NCBI GenBank assembly: GCA_911728455.2 | Contig: OU452239.1 | Location: 13,064,328 to 13,128,327, forward strand | Length of the DNA stretch: 64,000 bases | Origin: Marthasterias glacialis | Taxonomy: Eukaryota > Echinodermata > Asteroidea > Forcipulatida > Asteriidae | Direction of reading: 5' to 3' | Shown here: piece by piece, positions 11,759-26,500 of the stretch | Layout: each line of letters opens with the position of its first letter | Position numbering within the stretch: the first letter of the stretch is position 1 | Notes under the pieces: generated by a model | Databases searched by the model: none | Seen by the model: the letters and a program-made list of their open reading frames with translations, nothing else | Told to the model about the DNA's origin: nothing | Program-made: the position numbers and the translations under genes

Positions 11759-14700
11759 GTAAGTCAAAACTTTTAATATCTGAACATTCTTGCATGACAT
11801 TTTGTTTGATGGCAAATGGTTTTCTGTAAGCAATTTTGAAAATCGCTGAAGAAATTTCGAAATTTCTCATAATTTTCACTGAGTGAGTGGCGTAACTATA
11901 GTAAAAATTTCAGGGGGCACAGTAAAATAAATTGCCTTTGAAGATGCTATATAGGGAAATAAAAAGCTTACTCTTCTCAAATTAAGAATGCCTTTTTACT
12001 GTAGGTTTTCCCAACCAAATTCAACAAAAATTCATCCAATTTAACACCAAGCTCATTCACTTGTGTTTGCAAATAAATGCTGTAAAGGTGTTGTTCAATT
12101 TCATGTTTAACATTCACTTGTCAAATAAGATCATTCCAATTCATAAGATAATTCAGTTTCGTAAAAACTAGCAGCAAGAGGCTAGTCAACCATTCAATTT
12201 CATCAAATGTTAATAGTTACTAGAAATTCAACTGAAGAATGGTGGAAATGTAGTCTTGGTGTCTAGAAATGAAACAGAATGACTAAAACGAACCTGATTG
12301 ACAATAATGAAATCACTTTATTTTAATCGCACGCGCGCGCTTGCGGTCAAATCACAAAGGGTGCCGTCTTTGTCAAACTGTGATGTGGCCGCCGGCGCGC
12401 ACGCTTGCGTACTAAATGAGTTGTTCATTTAATGTTCTAATCATGACGACACAGCCCCTTTAACCTTATTGGTTTGAGCAGTAAAGTACACCAGGTCTAT
12501 ATACTTGCTTATTGGAAGATAACTTCTACCCTCTAGTTTCCAAGAATCACACAATGCAATCTATCTTTTTTAATTTCATAAATAAAATTTGTCAATATTG
12601 CCAGAAAGAAAGTTTTGTAAATCCCGCAGTTTTTTTTATAACGAAAACCAGAATCGAGTGTTTGTGTACATTTTTTTTTTCGCGCACACTTCTAAAATCT
12701 CTCGGGTCAGAATTGACCCGGATTCTGGGTCCGATGGAGGCATGATCCATTTCTGGGTCAGCCTTACCCAGAAAGTGGTTAACAACTGAGATGTTGACTC
12801 GAATTCTACGTCAGTTTGACACAGATTCTGGGTAAGTCTGACCCGGAATTCGGGTCAATTCTGACCCAGGAGTGCATGGCAGTATATTTCAGTTGGAATC
12901 TTCACTCATTTTATAATCACAAATGATGTATATCCAACCTTTAAAATGTGCCAGACGTTTGTAAATTAGTCACGTACGCAATGTAACATTAACTTCCAAT
13001 GAAAAACCCTGAAGTCGAAATCGGAGAGTCGCACGCTTCAAATGACGCTAAATGACAGCTTATTCATCATGTGCTTTTCACAAATTAGAATGCTTTGGAT
13101 TGTACTGAATGATAACCCCAACCCTAGCCACAATCCCCGTCAACAAATGCTTCGTTTCTTGAAAATAAACGTGATTCATTAGAATCAGGTTGTGGCGTAA
13201 ATTTAAGTCGGGAACTGGAGGTGGCGATAATCAAAGAAGAACATTTACGAACATGATAATAATAATTAATAATATAGGTTTTTCTCTTTCTGTGGGCTTT
13301 TGCAAAACTGACTGATCTTTGCAACCTAATGAATTTGAACACGATCTTAATTCACTAGTGACCGCTAAAATGTTGAAATTTAATAAGCTCTTTTTGACTG
13401 TTGAATGCTGATGCAACGCAGCATCCATTTTCAAACGAAATGGAATGCGCTTAGAGTTATAAATTGACTGACGTTTTATGAATTTGGCCGGAAAACCTGT
13501 AGTTATTGTCAACTTTATTTTAATCGTACACTTGAAACAGTTGTTGGAATAAAAACTGTGCGAACTCACAATTTGTGAAGAAAACAAAAAAAAAATGTAT
13601 AAAATAAAATCAAAACTAATAACCACAACGTGCAAAAAAGTATTATTATCTAAAGCAATACAAAGTCGTCCCAATGCCTTCCTCTCCTTCTAAACTTGGA
13701 GAACTAAGCTTTCGTTGCCGTCATTTTCAGTCCCCGGAATCGTAGTTTATAATTCCTCATCTTTTTGCTCCACACTGAGCACACAAAGAAGAAAATAAAT
13801 AATACAGAACACTCTTCTTGAACGATCAATCTGACAACTCATTAATCTAAGTTTGGATCTAATGGGTTTCAGACTTTAAAGACAAAGTTCGGGATTTGTA
13901 AATAACGATGGAAAATCATAGAAAGCTTGCTGATCGTGCATTTCCTACCCATTTCCCTTTCTCTAGAGAAACAGTTCTGTTTGAATATAATTTTGTGGAA
14001 GTCGAGAAAATACATTCGTTGACCTCTAAAATCATCGATGCTTATTTTGATTGGTGCAATCGAAATAATGTCGTTATGTGAACGATAATAACACTCCTGG
14101 CAAACACACATTTTCACTCAGACTTAACCACCAAATTTGATAACATTTTCACAGTTTGGTTTAATGGTGCGTTTGATGAAAACTAGAGAATTGGAATGAT
14201 TTTACTATCCCCAAACCAATGCTATTTTATCACTTTAAGGGATATTTCCTGCTCCACGTTGTTCCTGTGTTGATCTGAATTTTCCACCCATTATCCCTCG
14301 ACGGTAAAATTTCCAGATATATCGCGAGTGAGGTTCAATTTGGATGACGATAGGCCTAACGTCCTCCTCGGAGGATGGTGGACAGCAACGGGGGAAAGTT
14401 AATGATTGACGGTGTGGTAATAGGCAAGCATCAACCGATGAAAGATGAACCTCGGTTTTTTTTATTGTTTAGCCCCTGTGAGGTGACAAGTCATAATGGG
14501 TTACCGGTACTACGTTAAACCAATGGATCTAGTCAGAAATGTTGGAGCTTTTCTAAATAAATCACTACTCCATTTTCCATATCAATATTAGGTTCAATAC
14601 TTGAAACGTTTTATGTGCACAAGACGGAAGGTTTTTGTTCTTCTTCTTCTTTTTGATCAGAATTGTTGGAGTGCATCTTTGTGAGTCATCGTCTCTTGTA

Positions 14701-17700
14701 TCAATGTTAAAAGCCTATTCGTAGGTATAATATTTACGCAAACTGTTTATCGAGTCCAAAGTTATTGACTCAACATCGTAGTATAAGGACTGTGAAAGCA
14801 TGAAAAATGGCGTCTCTTCATTGTTTGAATCGCCAATATTATTTGCTTTGCCCAAAGGTTTAACGTGCTGTGTTTTAAATGTGAAATCATAAAGCTTCGT
14901 CCAAATAAAACGACTTTGACTTTGGCTACGGCTCGACGTTCGCAAGGATTTGTCGGCTTTCCGGCCAGCCATATCCACTGCCGCATTAGGCCATTAATTC
15001 GGACACGACCTAAAAGTGATGGGATGTTGTTGTTGTTGTTTTGGGGTTTTTTTTTTTGTTGTTTTTTTCTTTCAATTTTTAATCGATTGCAATTTTCTTC
15101 ATTGAAGGGGGATCTTTTCCAAGGTTCACTCGCGGATACAAAATGTATGGATGGATTTTCAGAGAAACTCGGCTCGTGTTACTCCAGTGTTTACAACACT
15201 ACGATCAACTGGACGGCTGCAGATGTACACTGCCGGTCGCTTGGAGCTCATCTCCCGTATATGAACAGCTACGAAGAAGGCATGGAGCTGATGCCTGAGG
15301 AAAACTCGGGAAAAATGTGGCTTGGATTGAAGTTAAACGAGGTATAAATTCTAAAAACTACCAGGTTAAAATCGACCCGAATTCCCGGTCCAAAGGGGCC
15401 TGCCATTTCCAGTCAGGCTGACCTGGAAACGGATTAAAAAAGTGAGATTTTAACTTGGATCCTGCCTCAGTTTGACCCATTTCTGGGTAATTTTGACACG
15501 GATTCTGGGCCATACTGACCCAGAAATTGATCAGGCCCTCCCCCCTGGGACCCGGCTGATCCGGGAGTTTATAGAGCATACGAACATTATAACAGGCTGA
15601 GCTTAAATTAGGAAATATGTCAGTATGAAGAAAAGGTGTTTTTTTTCATTTTGCTTATCAGAAGTCAGCAAAGACACCGTCAAGGGTTATTTTGTGTGCA
15701 CTTGATCTATGATGACTCGGCTTACAATTTCTGTTGGTCAGATTTATGGAATTGTGTTTGTTTTTCACTTTATATAGAGTTAAATAATGAATAGTCAAGA
15801 TCCTTTTATAAAAGCACAGGTCCATTTTCTAACGTTCAAACAATTTGGACCCTAGCACGGCCGTTTTCACCAGAGATGAGTGGGTCCAGTTGATGGCGCC
15901 GCTTACTGCAGAATTCTGCGCTTATTGCGCCCTGTATAAAAAGGGCTTGATTCTAAGGGCCGTAAACGCAAAATACCGCGGTCAGCTGACCCATGAATGA
16001 CCCAATTAGCGTTTTTTTTTTTGCTGTAAAGGATGCTGACAAGACTGACAAGTGCTATTTTAGGTCAAAAGCCACAGCCGTAGCTTAAGTCGTTTCTCAT
16101 TTAGACGTACAAGGGTCAACCTGGGATGATTGTTTCATCATCACCCTTCCGTCGAGATTTATATTGTGACGTCACACTTTTCTATCGGTTGCGTGCATTA
16201 TGCACGGAAGAAAAGAAATGGCTGTACCTTCATGAAGGTTTGGTAAAGAGGCTGAAATCGTCAATATTTGGGGGACAATGGGATACTTTTGAGAGCACTA
16301 GGTGGCAGTTTGCCAGTTAAATCCATTGACCTCTTGCTAGTGTTCCAAAACTCTCCCGTTGTCCCCACTGTCTTTCAGTAGTCTACTAAAACTCCACGAC
16401 TAAATTTAAAAAAAAAAACACATTCTTGTGTTCGTTTTATAATACAGACAGCTGACAAGGAGTCCCTTTATTGGGGAGACAACACAAAAGTGAACTCAAG
16501 TTTCTTCGCGGATTTCAGCCCTGACGATGTTAAAAGGTGTGTTGTGTTACGTAGTTTGGACAAGCGATGGGAGCTGCAGGACTGTGAAGTAACTTTCAGT
16601 GTAAAATGCGAAGCAGAGTTTGGTGAGTAAATTAGTTTGCAGTTACTTATTTTGCAAAACATGTTCGATTAAAAAGCGAAGGTGCCGAATATATTGATAA
16701 TCAATTTAATAAAATATCACCGACATCACTTTCAACGAGTATTACTAGTAATAATAATGCAAAATTGATACATCGCCAAAATCAACAATAATAAGCTTTA
16801 AGGAACTTTACAAATTTAGTCTGGAAAAGTTAACCTACTGATACGAAGTCTTCGAGAATATAGGGACTCTACACTTAAAAAAAAATGTGATAACGAGAAA
16901 ATCGCCTATTATTTTATGGTGAAATACTACAGTTTTGTTAAAACGAATTTGCGTTTTTATTACTTCATCACAGCCCAAGAAGATACAAATGTTATTCCTG
17001 GTTTGCGATACCATTTGCATCAATAGTTTTAGTGATCATGTGAGCTAGACAGAAGACTCAAGGCCATCAGCAACAAACAGATCCACTAACTCTGATTGAT
17101 CTTTTGATCCATCATAATCATTAGTAAGTTTCATTGTCTATTTATTTTTAATTTACCTCACAGTCGATGACGTAGAAGCTACGTCACACAGCTCTTTCGT
17201 CACCGACCCCCTGGATGATACGTCACGAACTATGATGGCGACATCATCAGAGGCGGTAAGAGTTTGAGATTTTGACTCCAAGAGGTCTGCCGCAGTCAGA
17301 AGACTGTATTTATATTCTGTCTCAAATTTATATTGGAAAAATCGTAAAGTGTTGATCGGATCAACTCTTAACGAATATTTCCAACATGAAGTTGTGCATG
17401 CAATTAAACACCCACAATTTGTAACTAGTGAGTATATTGCCTCTGGAAATACAACCAGTCGAAACACACTCTACATAGAAACATACGGCTCACCATTTTT
17501 GTGGAGTCAAACATTTTGGTTCTACAAGATGGCGGACCTTTTTATGTCACGAAATTGTTAAACCAAAAAACAAACAATTTCTAGGGATATTTATATGAAT
17601 CATTATTTTTCTACTTTTAAAATTACTATTATCCAACCAGCATAGCAAAAGCTTTACTTTAATAGCCCAAATTTGCCAAATCCGAAGGCAACTTGTTCTT

Positions 17701-20514
17701 TAATTTCTTCATGTAAAAAAGAAAATAATATTACGAACGAAGTACAAATAAAATGTTGTCCTCTAAAAAATTACAACAAAAACTTGAGAAAAGTGATTCC
17801 GTGTGTGCGGTTAGGGATGGTGAGGATGTGGCTAGGATGAGCCTTTGGTTTGTCATTATACGTTGACCCTTAAAATATAAACACAGTGTTTTTTGGACTT
17901 CATCTTGCAGACCAACTTTGAGACTTCCACTGAGGGAGAATTTCTTGAATGCGAAACCCTGGACTGCTTGTTGGATCTCATCAATCAGGACAAAGAGACT
18001 GAGGAACTACTCCAGGTAAGTGGAGATGGTAGCGGTGGTGCCCCCAGTGGGAAGGTACATTTTTACCGAAATTAAACCGAGGTAATTTTGTACATGTTAA
18101 TGCATTTGTGTATTTGTGCATGTAATAAAGTAATTTAATAATGGAGAATTGAGTTTTCCCCCTCATTATTTATACTAAAAGTGCACCTGGTGATGTTTGT
18201 CCTGCATTATGCGGCAATTGATGGCGAGCGGCAGCATCTCCACAAAGACGTTAACTCAAGAAATTCGTTTTTTACTATACAGCCATTTGCAACAAAATGA
18301 CCCTTACACAAAATGCAAGCATGTTTAAAATTAAATAATATAGTGAATGTCAATGAAGAAATGCGTTTTTCAATATTGAGCAGTATAAGTACAACCTAAA
18401 ACATGATAACTGTTACAAGTAATAGCTGCAGTATGATGACGTACTTTTAATTTAGGCTTCAAAGGTACACGGCTCATAAAACTTCCACTCTGTGGTGGTT
18501 TTTGTCTTAGAGTACAACTCAATACCATCCACTTCATTAGTCGTGAAACTCGGATCGGTGTATTGCACCAGCGGGGAGTCATTGCCGTGTAATCCTACCT
18601 TTACCTCACCTTTCTCATAAGTCACCCAGAAGCGATGAGATTCGTCAAACTGAAGATTCAGGGTTGCAGACTCATCTTTAACTTCAATACCATCACCACG
18701 TTTAAACTCTATGCAAATGATACAATAATTATATGTAAAATGTATGTTAATCAGAAAAAAAACACATATTTATTCATTAATTTCAATCATTTACATTCCA
18801 TGGTAATTGAACATAAATTTTACAAAGGTAACTGAAATTTATGTTTTGCTGATGTCTTTGAGAACAAACACCGAGGACAATGCGCTGCTTTTTTGTGCGT
18901 ATTAATTTTTCGTATTAATATTGCCCGGTAATTTAATTTATAAGCAAATAAAGAGCGCCATCAAGAGATTGCCCTGGAAATGTCGTAAACACAAAGGAAA
19001 TTGTCATACTTCGACTGAGACAGAGATTTGATTTTTGGCTCGAGAAATAAATTATTTTATATGAGAAGACGGCAGTAGATGTTTGATCAAGGTGTGAATT
19101 CGATGGAACCTGAGGTTGGATCTCTTTATAAGGCACTGTACTGGCGTCTCGATCTAGTATTGAGTTTGTGTGTGTGACATTGGAATACTCACTAACAACG
19201 TATATATCATTGTTTCCGTTCATGAAGCGCACCTGAATATCGTTACTGTCTGGATTCTTGAGAGTAAAATCCAATCTCACGGGGAGTAAGATGTTGTATT
19301 TATCGCTAGATGTAGTTTGATAAGTGGCACATGGTAATTGAGTAGTGCCATAGAATGCCGTTGTAGATGCTGTCAGTGAATCTAATTAATACGAAAAAAT
19401 TGTAATCAGACCAATTAGTTATGTTGTTTTTTTTCTTGATGAACGTTATAACTTAATGTTTCCGTTCAAGTTACTGTGATTTTACAAAACATTCCCCTTC
19501 AACTTACTAAAATTATTTATTTTCTTGAGGGGTAACAAAGACAATAATATAACAAAAATTACAAGAGTATCGATATTTCATGCAGTTAAAACTTAAGCTT
19601 ACCACCGAGGGTAAAACCTCGTATACAACTCAAATCCAGAAATTGAATATTGGTCCAAAATTATGATTATGAAGTTCAAATAAGTTTTAGAAGAGTCTCC
19701 CTTAGTTTATTTTTATCCCTTGTAATAAAGGAGTAAGTAAAACAAAAATACTGTATTCACTCACCGTGAGTAGACACAGGGTAGTACTCTTCTCCCACAG
19801 TTGTTGTTCCATCTGTTAACAAGCAAAATGTTTGGCAAAATAATAAGCAAGAAGGACTTGAATGAGTCTGAATGACGCATAACAGCAACCAAAATTGGAT
19901 AAAGTAAATTCAGTTTTCATTGACAGGCTTATTATTGCACACAAAAATTACAACTGTAGTTTTAAAGGTCTAATATTGAAGGTTTTTTTTGTGAGATTTA
20001 AAATTCAAAAAGTCATCCCAGAATGATGGAGTAAATATGTCGCTGACGACTATTAAGACAGAATTTAGGTATATACAAAAACAGGAATGAATTGGCCGAA
20101 CAAATCGTCACCGTTTTCACGAACAGCCACTTATCTTTATATGCGCGGGAATAACGGTTTTGAGATAATCAACGTTGAAGTTTTGTTTGCGTTTAAAACG
20201 TCATTCCACAGGTTAAAAAAGTACTATTTTCCATCAATGCGATGTTAAATGATACTCAAGTACATAATCGTACCTATAGAATCATATTTTTTATATGGAG
20301 AAATGCCAAAATATGATTAAATATTAATTAAAGATAAGTGGCTGTTCGTGAAAACAAAAAATCGCCTCTTTGAACATGGGATTTAAAGATAAGTGGCTGT
20401 TCGTGAAAACGGTGACGAAATGGTTGACTACCAGCCGTATCAGTGCTTTCAACAGTTAAGTTTGTTCTACTGTTGGAATTTGCAAAGCAAAGATTTGTAG
20501 TTGCATTTGAGGGT

Positions 20515-20566
<52 letters not shown>

Positions 20567-23500
20567 GAAATAATTTCACAGTAGAAAAAGCAAGAATAAT
20601 GAGCGCATGGGCTTGAAAATGGAACGTACCCGAGATGTATTCATCTTGTTGATCAACTGTAGTTGCTGGCTCTTCTGGAAGAGGAGATCAAAATACTGAT
20701 TTTAAGGGAGTGCCATAAAGACAATCGAGTCAGATTAAAGTTTCTCCTTATTATTTGTCGAGTGCAATAAGCACTACAACCAAAATGTGACGTATAGTTT
20801 ATTTTCCCTTGCTCCCTTGTCATCGAGATAATAAGTTAAGAAGATAAGGGTCAAACCGGGGTCAGGGTTGCTTTGTATTTCTTGTAAGGTTTATTTCCTC
20901 AATTGAGGGATATTGACTTGAGAAGGAACAAGAGTAAACAAATTAACTATTTCACCAAGACTCAATTCATTCTGCTGAGCATTTCATCGGAAACAACGGT
21001 TCCTATTTTCAGAGTTAGGCCTACAGCATTTAATTTTGTGATAAAATCAAACTAAAAGAAAAATGAAAACTTCTAAACGATAAGGAGTGTGGAGCAAACT
21101 GGTGTGTACATAAAATGACAACACGTATGTTTTGGAAGAGAATTACGTAAGATCAGTGTAACTGTCGATGGTAATTATACTAATTAAAGACATTTGGAAA
21201 TTTGGAAAGAGGATACACCCACAGTACCGGTATTGTTTGTGTATCTCTGTGTATAGCTTTTCTTTATCAAGATGACACTGGAGAAACAATTTAGGATTCT
21301 AATATTGATGAGAACACTTAAAGACGTTGGCTGAAAGTATCAGTTAACTGTATTATCATTGTTGCCCCCTTTAGAAAAAAAATCTTACTGCGTTCAAGTC
21401 TTCTTTGAAAAGAAGATGCAAACATATCAAATACGAACAAACAACGTAGTAAAGAATGCTACTGAGGCAAGTATTCATAGTCTTACCGTATCCGCATGCC
21501 GTCTTTTTCTCAAAACTGTCCATCCGCAGCCGACCGTCATCTCCGAACGTCATCTGAAAGGGTGTAAGCCGTGACGTCACGGTCACATCACCTAGAGGAA
21601 AATCCGCAATTCATACAGGTTCTCGATCGGGTGTTGGACTGTGTTTGTTTCATGAAACAAGATTGACTTTCTGTCCTATGTTAGCAAATGCAACCTCCAA
21701 ACGGTAAACCATTGTATATTATTTATTTAGAACGTTTTCTGTCTTTTTTTTTTATTTTTTAGGTTTTTATTATTGTATTTTTATTATAATATCTTAATTT
21801 CACATTGTCTGTGATGTGGTGTATTTGTTTATTCTCGGTAGTTCATGTAATTTCTCAAACGGTAGTGTTGCAACTCTATACAAAATGTCACTAACACCTT
21901 AGCATAGACCGATTGCGCGACCAATGTTTACATGTCATCACGTGACCTGTAGTGGGTACTAAGTCATATGAGCTGATGGCAAACTAAGTGCAAATACATG
22001 CTGTGACCGACAGAGTCACACCGACAGTCGGCTTTTGGTAATAATAACACAGTTACTAAGCCCTTTTATTATTGTATGTTGTGACATTGATTTTAATCAT
22101 ATTACTGTTTTTTAAAACTACAAGTATTCTTATACAAAAGAGGTTTAGTTTATGTTTGTATGCACTGCCGGCGTCCGACGACGATGTAGCAACCTGCTTG
22201 TTATTTTGTTTGTATATTTTTCACAGATTTTGAGAAAGAAAAGCCTTGATCGAATAAACAAATGCAGCAATCATCATGTACTGTACCGCACTTTCCTATA
22301 TGGAGGACGTCGTGTTTATTTAGATTTAGTATTCAGTACAGGTCACGTGACGTGGGTCGCGCAGTCGGTCTATTGAGTTGATTCAATGGGAGACTTTTGA
22401 GGACACAGGTAGCAGCAGACTTACCAATCAATTTTTCTCGGAAATGTGCGCATTCAAAAAAGTACGTAAACAATGGAAATTTACTTGGTAAGTCTGCTGC
22501 CACCTAGCATTCCAGAACTCCCATTGGAGTCGATCTGATTTAATTTGATTTGATTTTATTTTAATTGATTTGACTTGATTTGAATCATTGGGATCAAAAT
22601 AATCAAACTAAACAAAGATGAACCGAACTGAACTTAACTGGGCTAATTTAAATTGAACTAGGCTTAAACATTATTTATTTAAATTGAATTAATCTAGAGT
22701 GGTCATATACGTTGAATTTAATTCATTGGACTTTAATTGATCCGATTTGAATAAAAGCGCCCTCTGTGGATACAGAAGAGATCAGAAATTACTGCAACGA
22801 AATACAACGAACGCGGTGTTATCTTTAGCACCGTGGTAGGCGGTGAAAACACAACGAACGCGGTGTTATCTTTAGCACCGTGGTAGGCGGTGAAAATACA
22901 ACGAACGCGGTGTTATCTTTAGTAGGCGGTGAAAATATCGATCCTTTGGGAGCGTTTTGTTCCTTATTCCTGCTACATCTTTGTAATCACAATAAGATAC
23001 CAGATACTAATAAAACCACCATCTGAGGCCTTGAGTCATCGCAATGAGAATATGAAACCTTTTTTTTTTATGTGAGGATAATTTAGTAGGAAATATTCAT
23101 AATCTCTCATGTAACTTAATTTTGTTCTGCCTATCGAGTTCGACGCATTTATGATGCGAAATGAGTTTATAGTTTACGTGTAATAACATTTTTCAACCAA
23201 TTGCACTATTGGAATTCGAATAAATGGCGTAAAAATCGAAATGATTTTCCATGTTAATTCTGGGTTTTTCATCAAAATAAATTCTGACCAACTATAGCTA
23301 TTGTCACTTTACAGTAAAGCTTCTATAAGTGAAAACGCATCACTTATAAAACGTTCAAACCCGTTCGAAATAACCCGTTCTCAATCCACCACACGTAAGA
23401 CTGGATGCATGATAGCATGATAGTATCATGAGTGTTTGATAAGCGATGCGGTAATGCTTGAAATCCTTACTTATAAGTGGTGGCGGCTAGTCGAATCGGA

Positions 23501-26500
23501 TAACCAGAAATTACTGGTAGAAATGTTGACTATTAATCAACCGTCTCATTTGAAAATCAGGCACGACTCAAGCGCCATTTTGACGTGGTGCTGCCGCAAA
23601 CCTTACTTATACATTGACTACCACCGTACATATATTTAATTCGCATTAATGATGAAGTAGGCTACCCGTCAAGAAACCACTCATTATGCCACTGTGACGT
23701 TCACACATTACTGAAATAATATTAACATTTGAAATAACTTACCCTTTACTGCAGCTAGGGCAAAGAGAAAAGGTACGACACTCCAATCCTTGAAAGCCAT
23801 TTTTGTCGCCGACAAAAATAGCAGGCACTAGTTTACTTAGGTTAAAAACAAAAACCAATAAACGAATTAAGCAGCTAATTTTTCGCGTCTGACTACCACT
23901 TCAGTCAACTGTAATTGTACTCCCTTTCTAGAATATCAAATGAGCGTTAGTAACTTATAGGCCCCGATTTATCAACCAATAACTGTTCTGTCCCAGTTTC
24001 ACAAAAGAAACCATGGAAACAATTTCAGAATACTGCCAATTTCGCGCGCGAAATTGCTTAGGTAGGGCTAACAATGGTTGAGAAATCGACAAGGCAATTT
24101 TAATATCCGGTTTTGCAGATATTGACATATTGCGTATTTGCCTGGTGGCTGCTGGTACACTATTGTGTCGTTGATGTAATTTTGAATATTCACTTTTTGA
24201 CACGGTTTCTCCTTCAAGGTAGATGACATACATGATTTGAGTCGGTGTTGTCTAATGTACGCAAAAAAGAAAGCGAAGAACAGTAGGGTGCCATCTAATA
24301 TAATAACAACACAGTTTTGAAAATGAAACAGGTTGAGAAGTTTAAACTTCCCAGAGATTTATGTTATAATGAAGACGAGGTAATACATGGTAGTTGCTTT
24401 ATTGACACATTATCAAACATATACTTTGGTGTTAGAAATTTCGTATCTTTTACTTTTCCTTCAGTCATACTTGTTCAGTTTAGGTTGCTTAACCAATCAT
24501 TGATGCGTCAACCTTGTAACCATGGGCAGCGCGTTGTATTGTCCCCTCGTTGACATTGTTATGATTTGCCTTCAAAATTGTGTATTATGACAGACGTGAC
24601 ATTGATGAGACTGTCGGTGTTGTCTGTGTAGGCAAAAGATGGCGAACTCTCTTAATGCAAACAAGTGAACAACCACTCGTTTTGTTCCCATACCACTCTT
24701 CATAGAGCCATATTGCGGACAACTCCTTTTTTATATAGAACACGGATATTTTCAACCTGAATCAAAATGAAGCTTGCTCCAATTTCACTAAAAAAGGGTA
24801 ATACACAGCTAGTTTCACTCTCAAAAGAGCCACACTGACACCACTCAGGCGAGAGAGTGAAAACTTCACTCTTGTACATTAGGAGAGAACAGTAGGTGCC
24901 CTTTCAAATAAAAACAATAAATTAGAAAAACTTGATTCCTCGCGTGGGCAGTTGGGGTGGTGGAGTGGGTCTAGTTTAGGTGACCCTTCGACTGCAAGTG
25001 CATTAAATGTCATTGGTATAAACAGCATGGGATATTTTCAACTTCTTCAAATGAAGATGACTCGTATTGTGTTGGTTGACACGAGCTATAGTTACGCATT
25101 AAGGCTGGTTTATAGTCGGTCGCTCGATGGTTGCACGACGGTAAAATTGACGCACGACGCAGTTCATAGTCGACGCTGACGCCTCAGCGACTATATACTG
25201 CAATGAAACGGTTCAGCGTCCAGCGATCACAGCTTCTGGCGACTATCATCGCGCGATGCTGGTATCATAACTTTCGTATCTTTGATTTCAAAATGATTGT
25301 GATGTTAACCTCGTTACCTAGGCAGCGCGCTGTGTTGTCCTCTCACTGACATGATGGAACACAGTATGCGTGAACAGTTAGCGTTGAGTGTAAACAATAT
25401 ATTTATGTAACAGTAGCTGCTAGTATTACCATGGCAATGTAATGAGTGTTATACCGACTATTTAAATTCAATTCAGGAGACGTAAATAGACATTTTAAAT
25501 TGGCGGGGGGGTGGAAGCAAGCATTGACAGAGATAATTGTTTTTGGGGTGGCGCGCTTTTCATGTATCTAACCATTCATTTGTGCATTTTTTTGATCTCA
25601 TATTGGGGGCATAAAAAGAGGGCCAAGGATTCTGGGAGAGGGTAGGCTCTCGCCCCTCCCGCCCCGCTGTTTTATACGCCACAGAGCCAAGGAAAACTGC
25701 AGGGAAAAATAGTCTGACAAATCACAAGGTTACTTTTAGGTTCAAGTATTCAAGTAATTCAATGCAATCGTACATTTATTTCCAAGCACATATCACAAAA
25801 TAAAGCGCTAATAGATAAATATAAAGTAATAAAACACGCCCCAGGATAAGCTCAGGCTTGCTACAGCTTGCCTTGGAAAATGTATCAAAGAAAATATAAA
25901 GTAATTTCACAAACTAAAACAAACATGATCAAAAGACAAAATAAAACCGATCAATGAGACACAACCAACTAAAACAATACAAACCAAAAAACAAAAGCCA
26001 AATAGTTTATCTTATATTAATATTATACATATTTCTGTTTTCTAAAACGTGATCTATTTAATTATATAATAAACTTTCAATAATCGAAAATAGCCTACAG
26101 TTATAAAACTTACGCGCTGAAATTGTATTCATACAAGTTGAGAAAACTCTAGAGTAATAATGATAAGACAACTTTAAGTGTCAAGACTCTATGAACTTAT
26201 TAGCTGAAGACTACAACTCTAAATTTTGTATTGTATAGACTACACACAATTTGTATTACTTGTTACAGCAAGGAGACTACAGTCTGAGTTACGCCACGTC
26301 AACATCAAACAACTAATAACACATACCACATAGCACTCGAGATAACATAGCCCGTGGTGTTAATACCCAATACAGTCACTTTAATTAATCATGAAAAACA
26401 AATCACAACTGATGTTTTGAAAAAAAAACTACATTTCATTTAATTCTTTCCCTCTTAATTTGAGAGGTAACTGAGTGAAATCAATGCAAGAAAAAAAAAT

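Noticed and set aside
13231-13674. Minus-strand 147-codon frame in GPCR intron 1
   Set aside because: No domain, no homology that I recognise, AT-rich composition like the surrounding intron.
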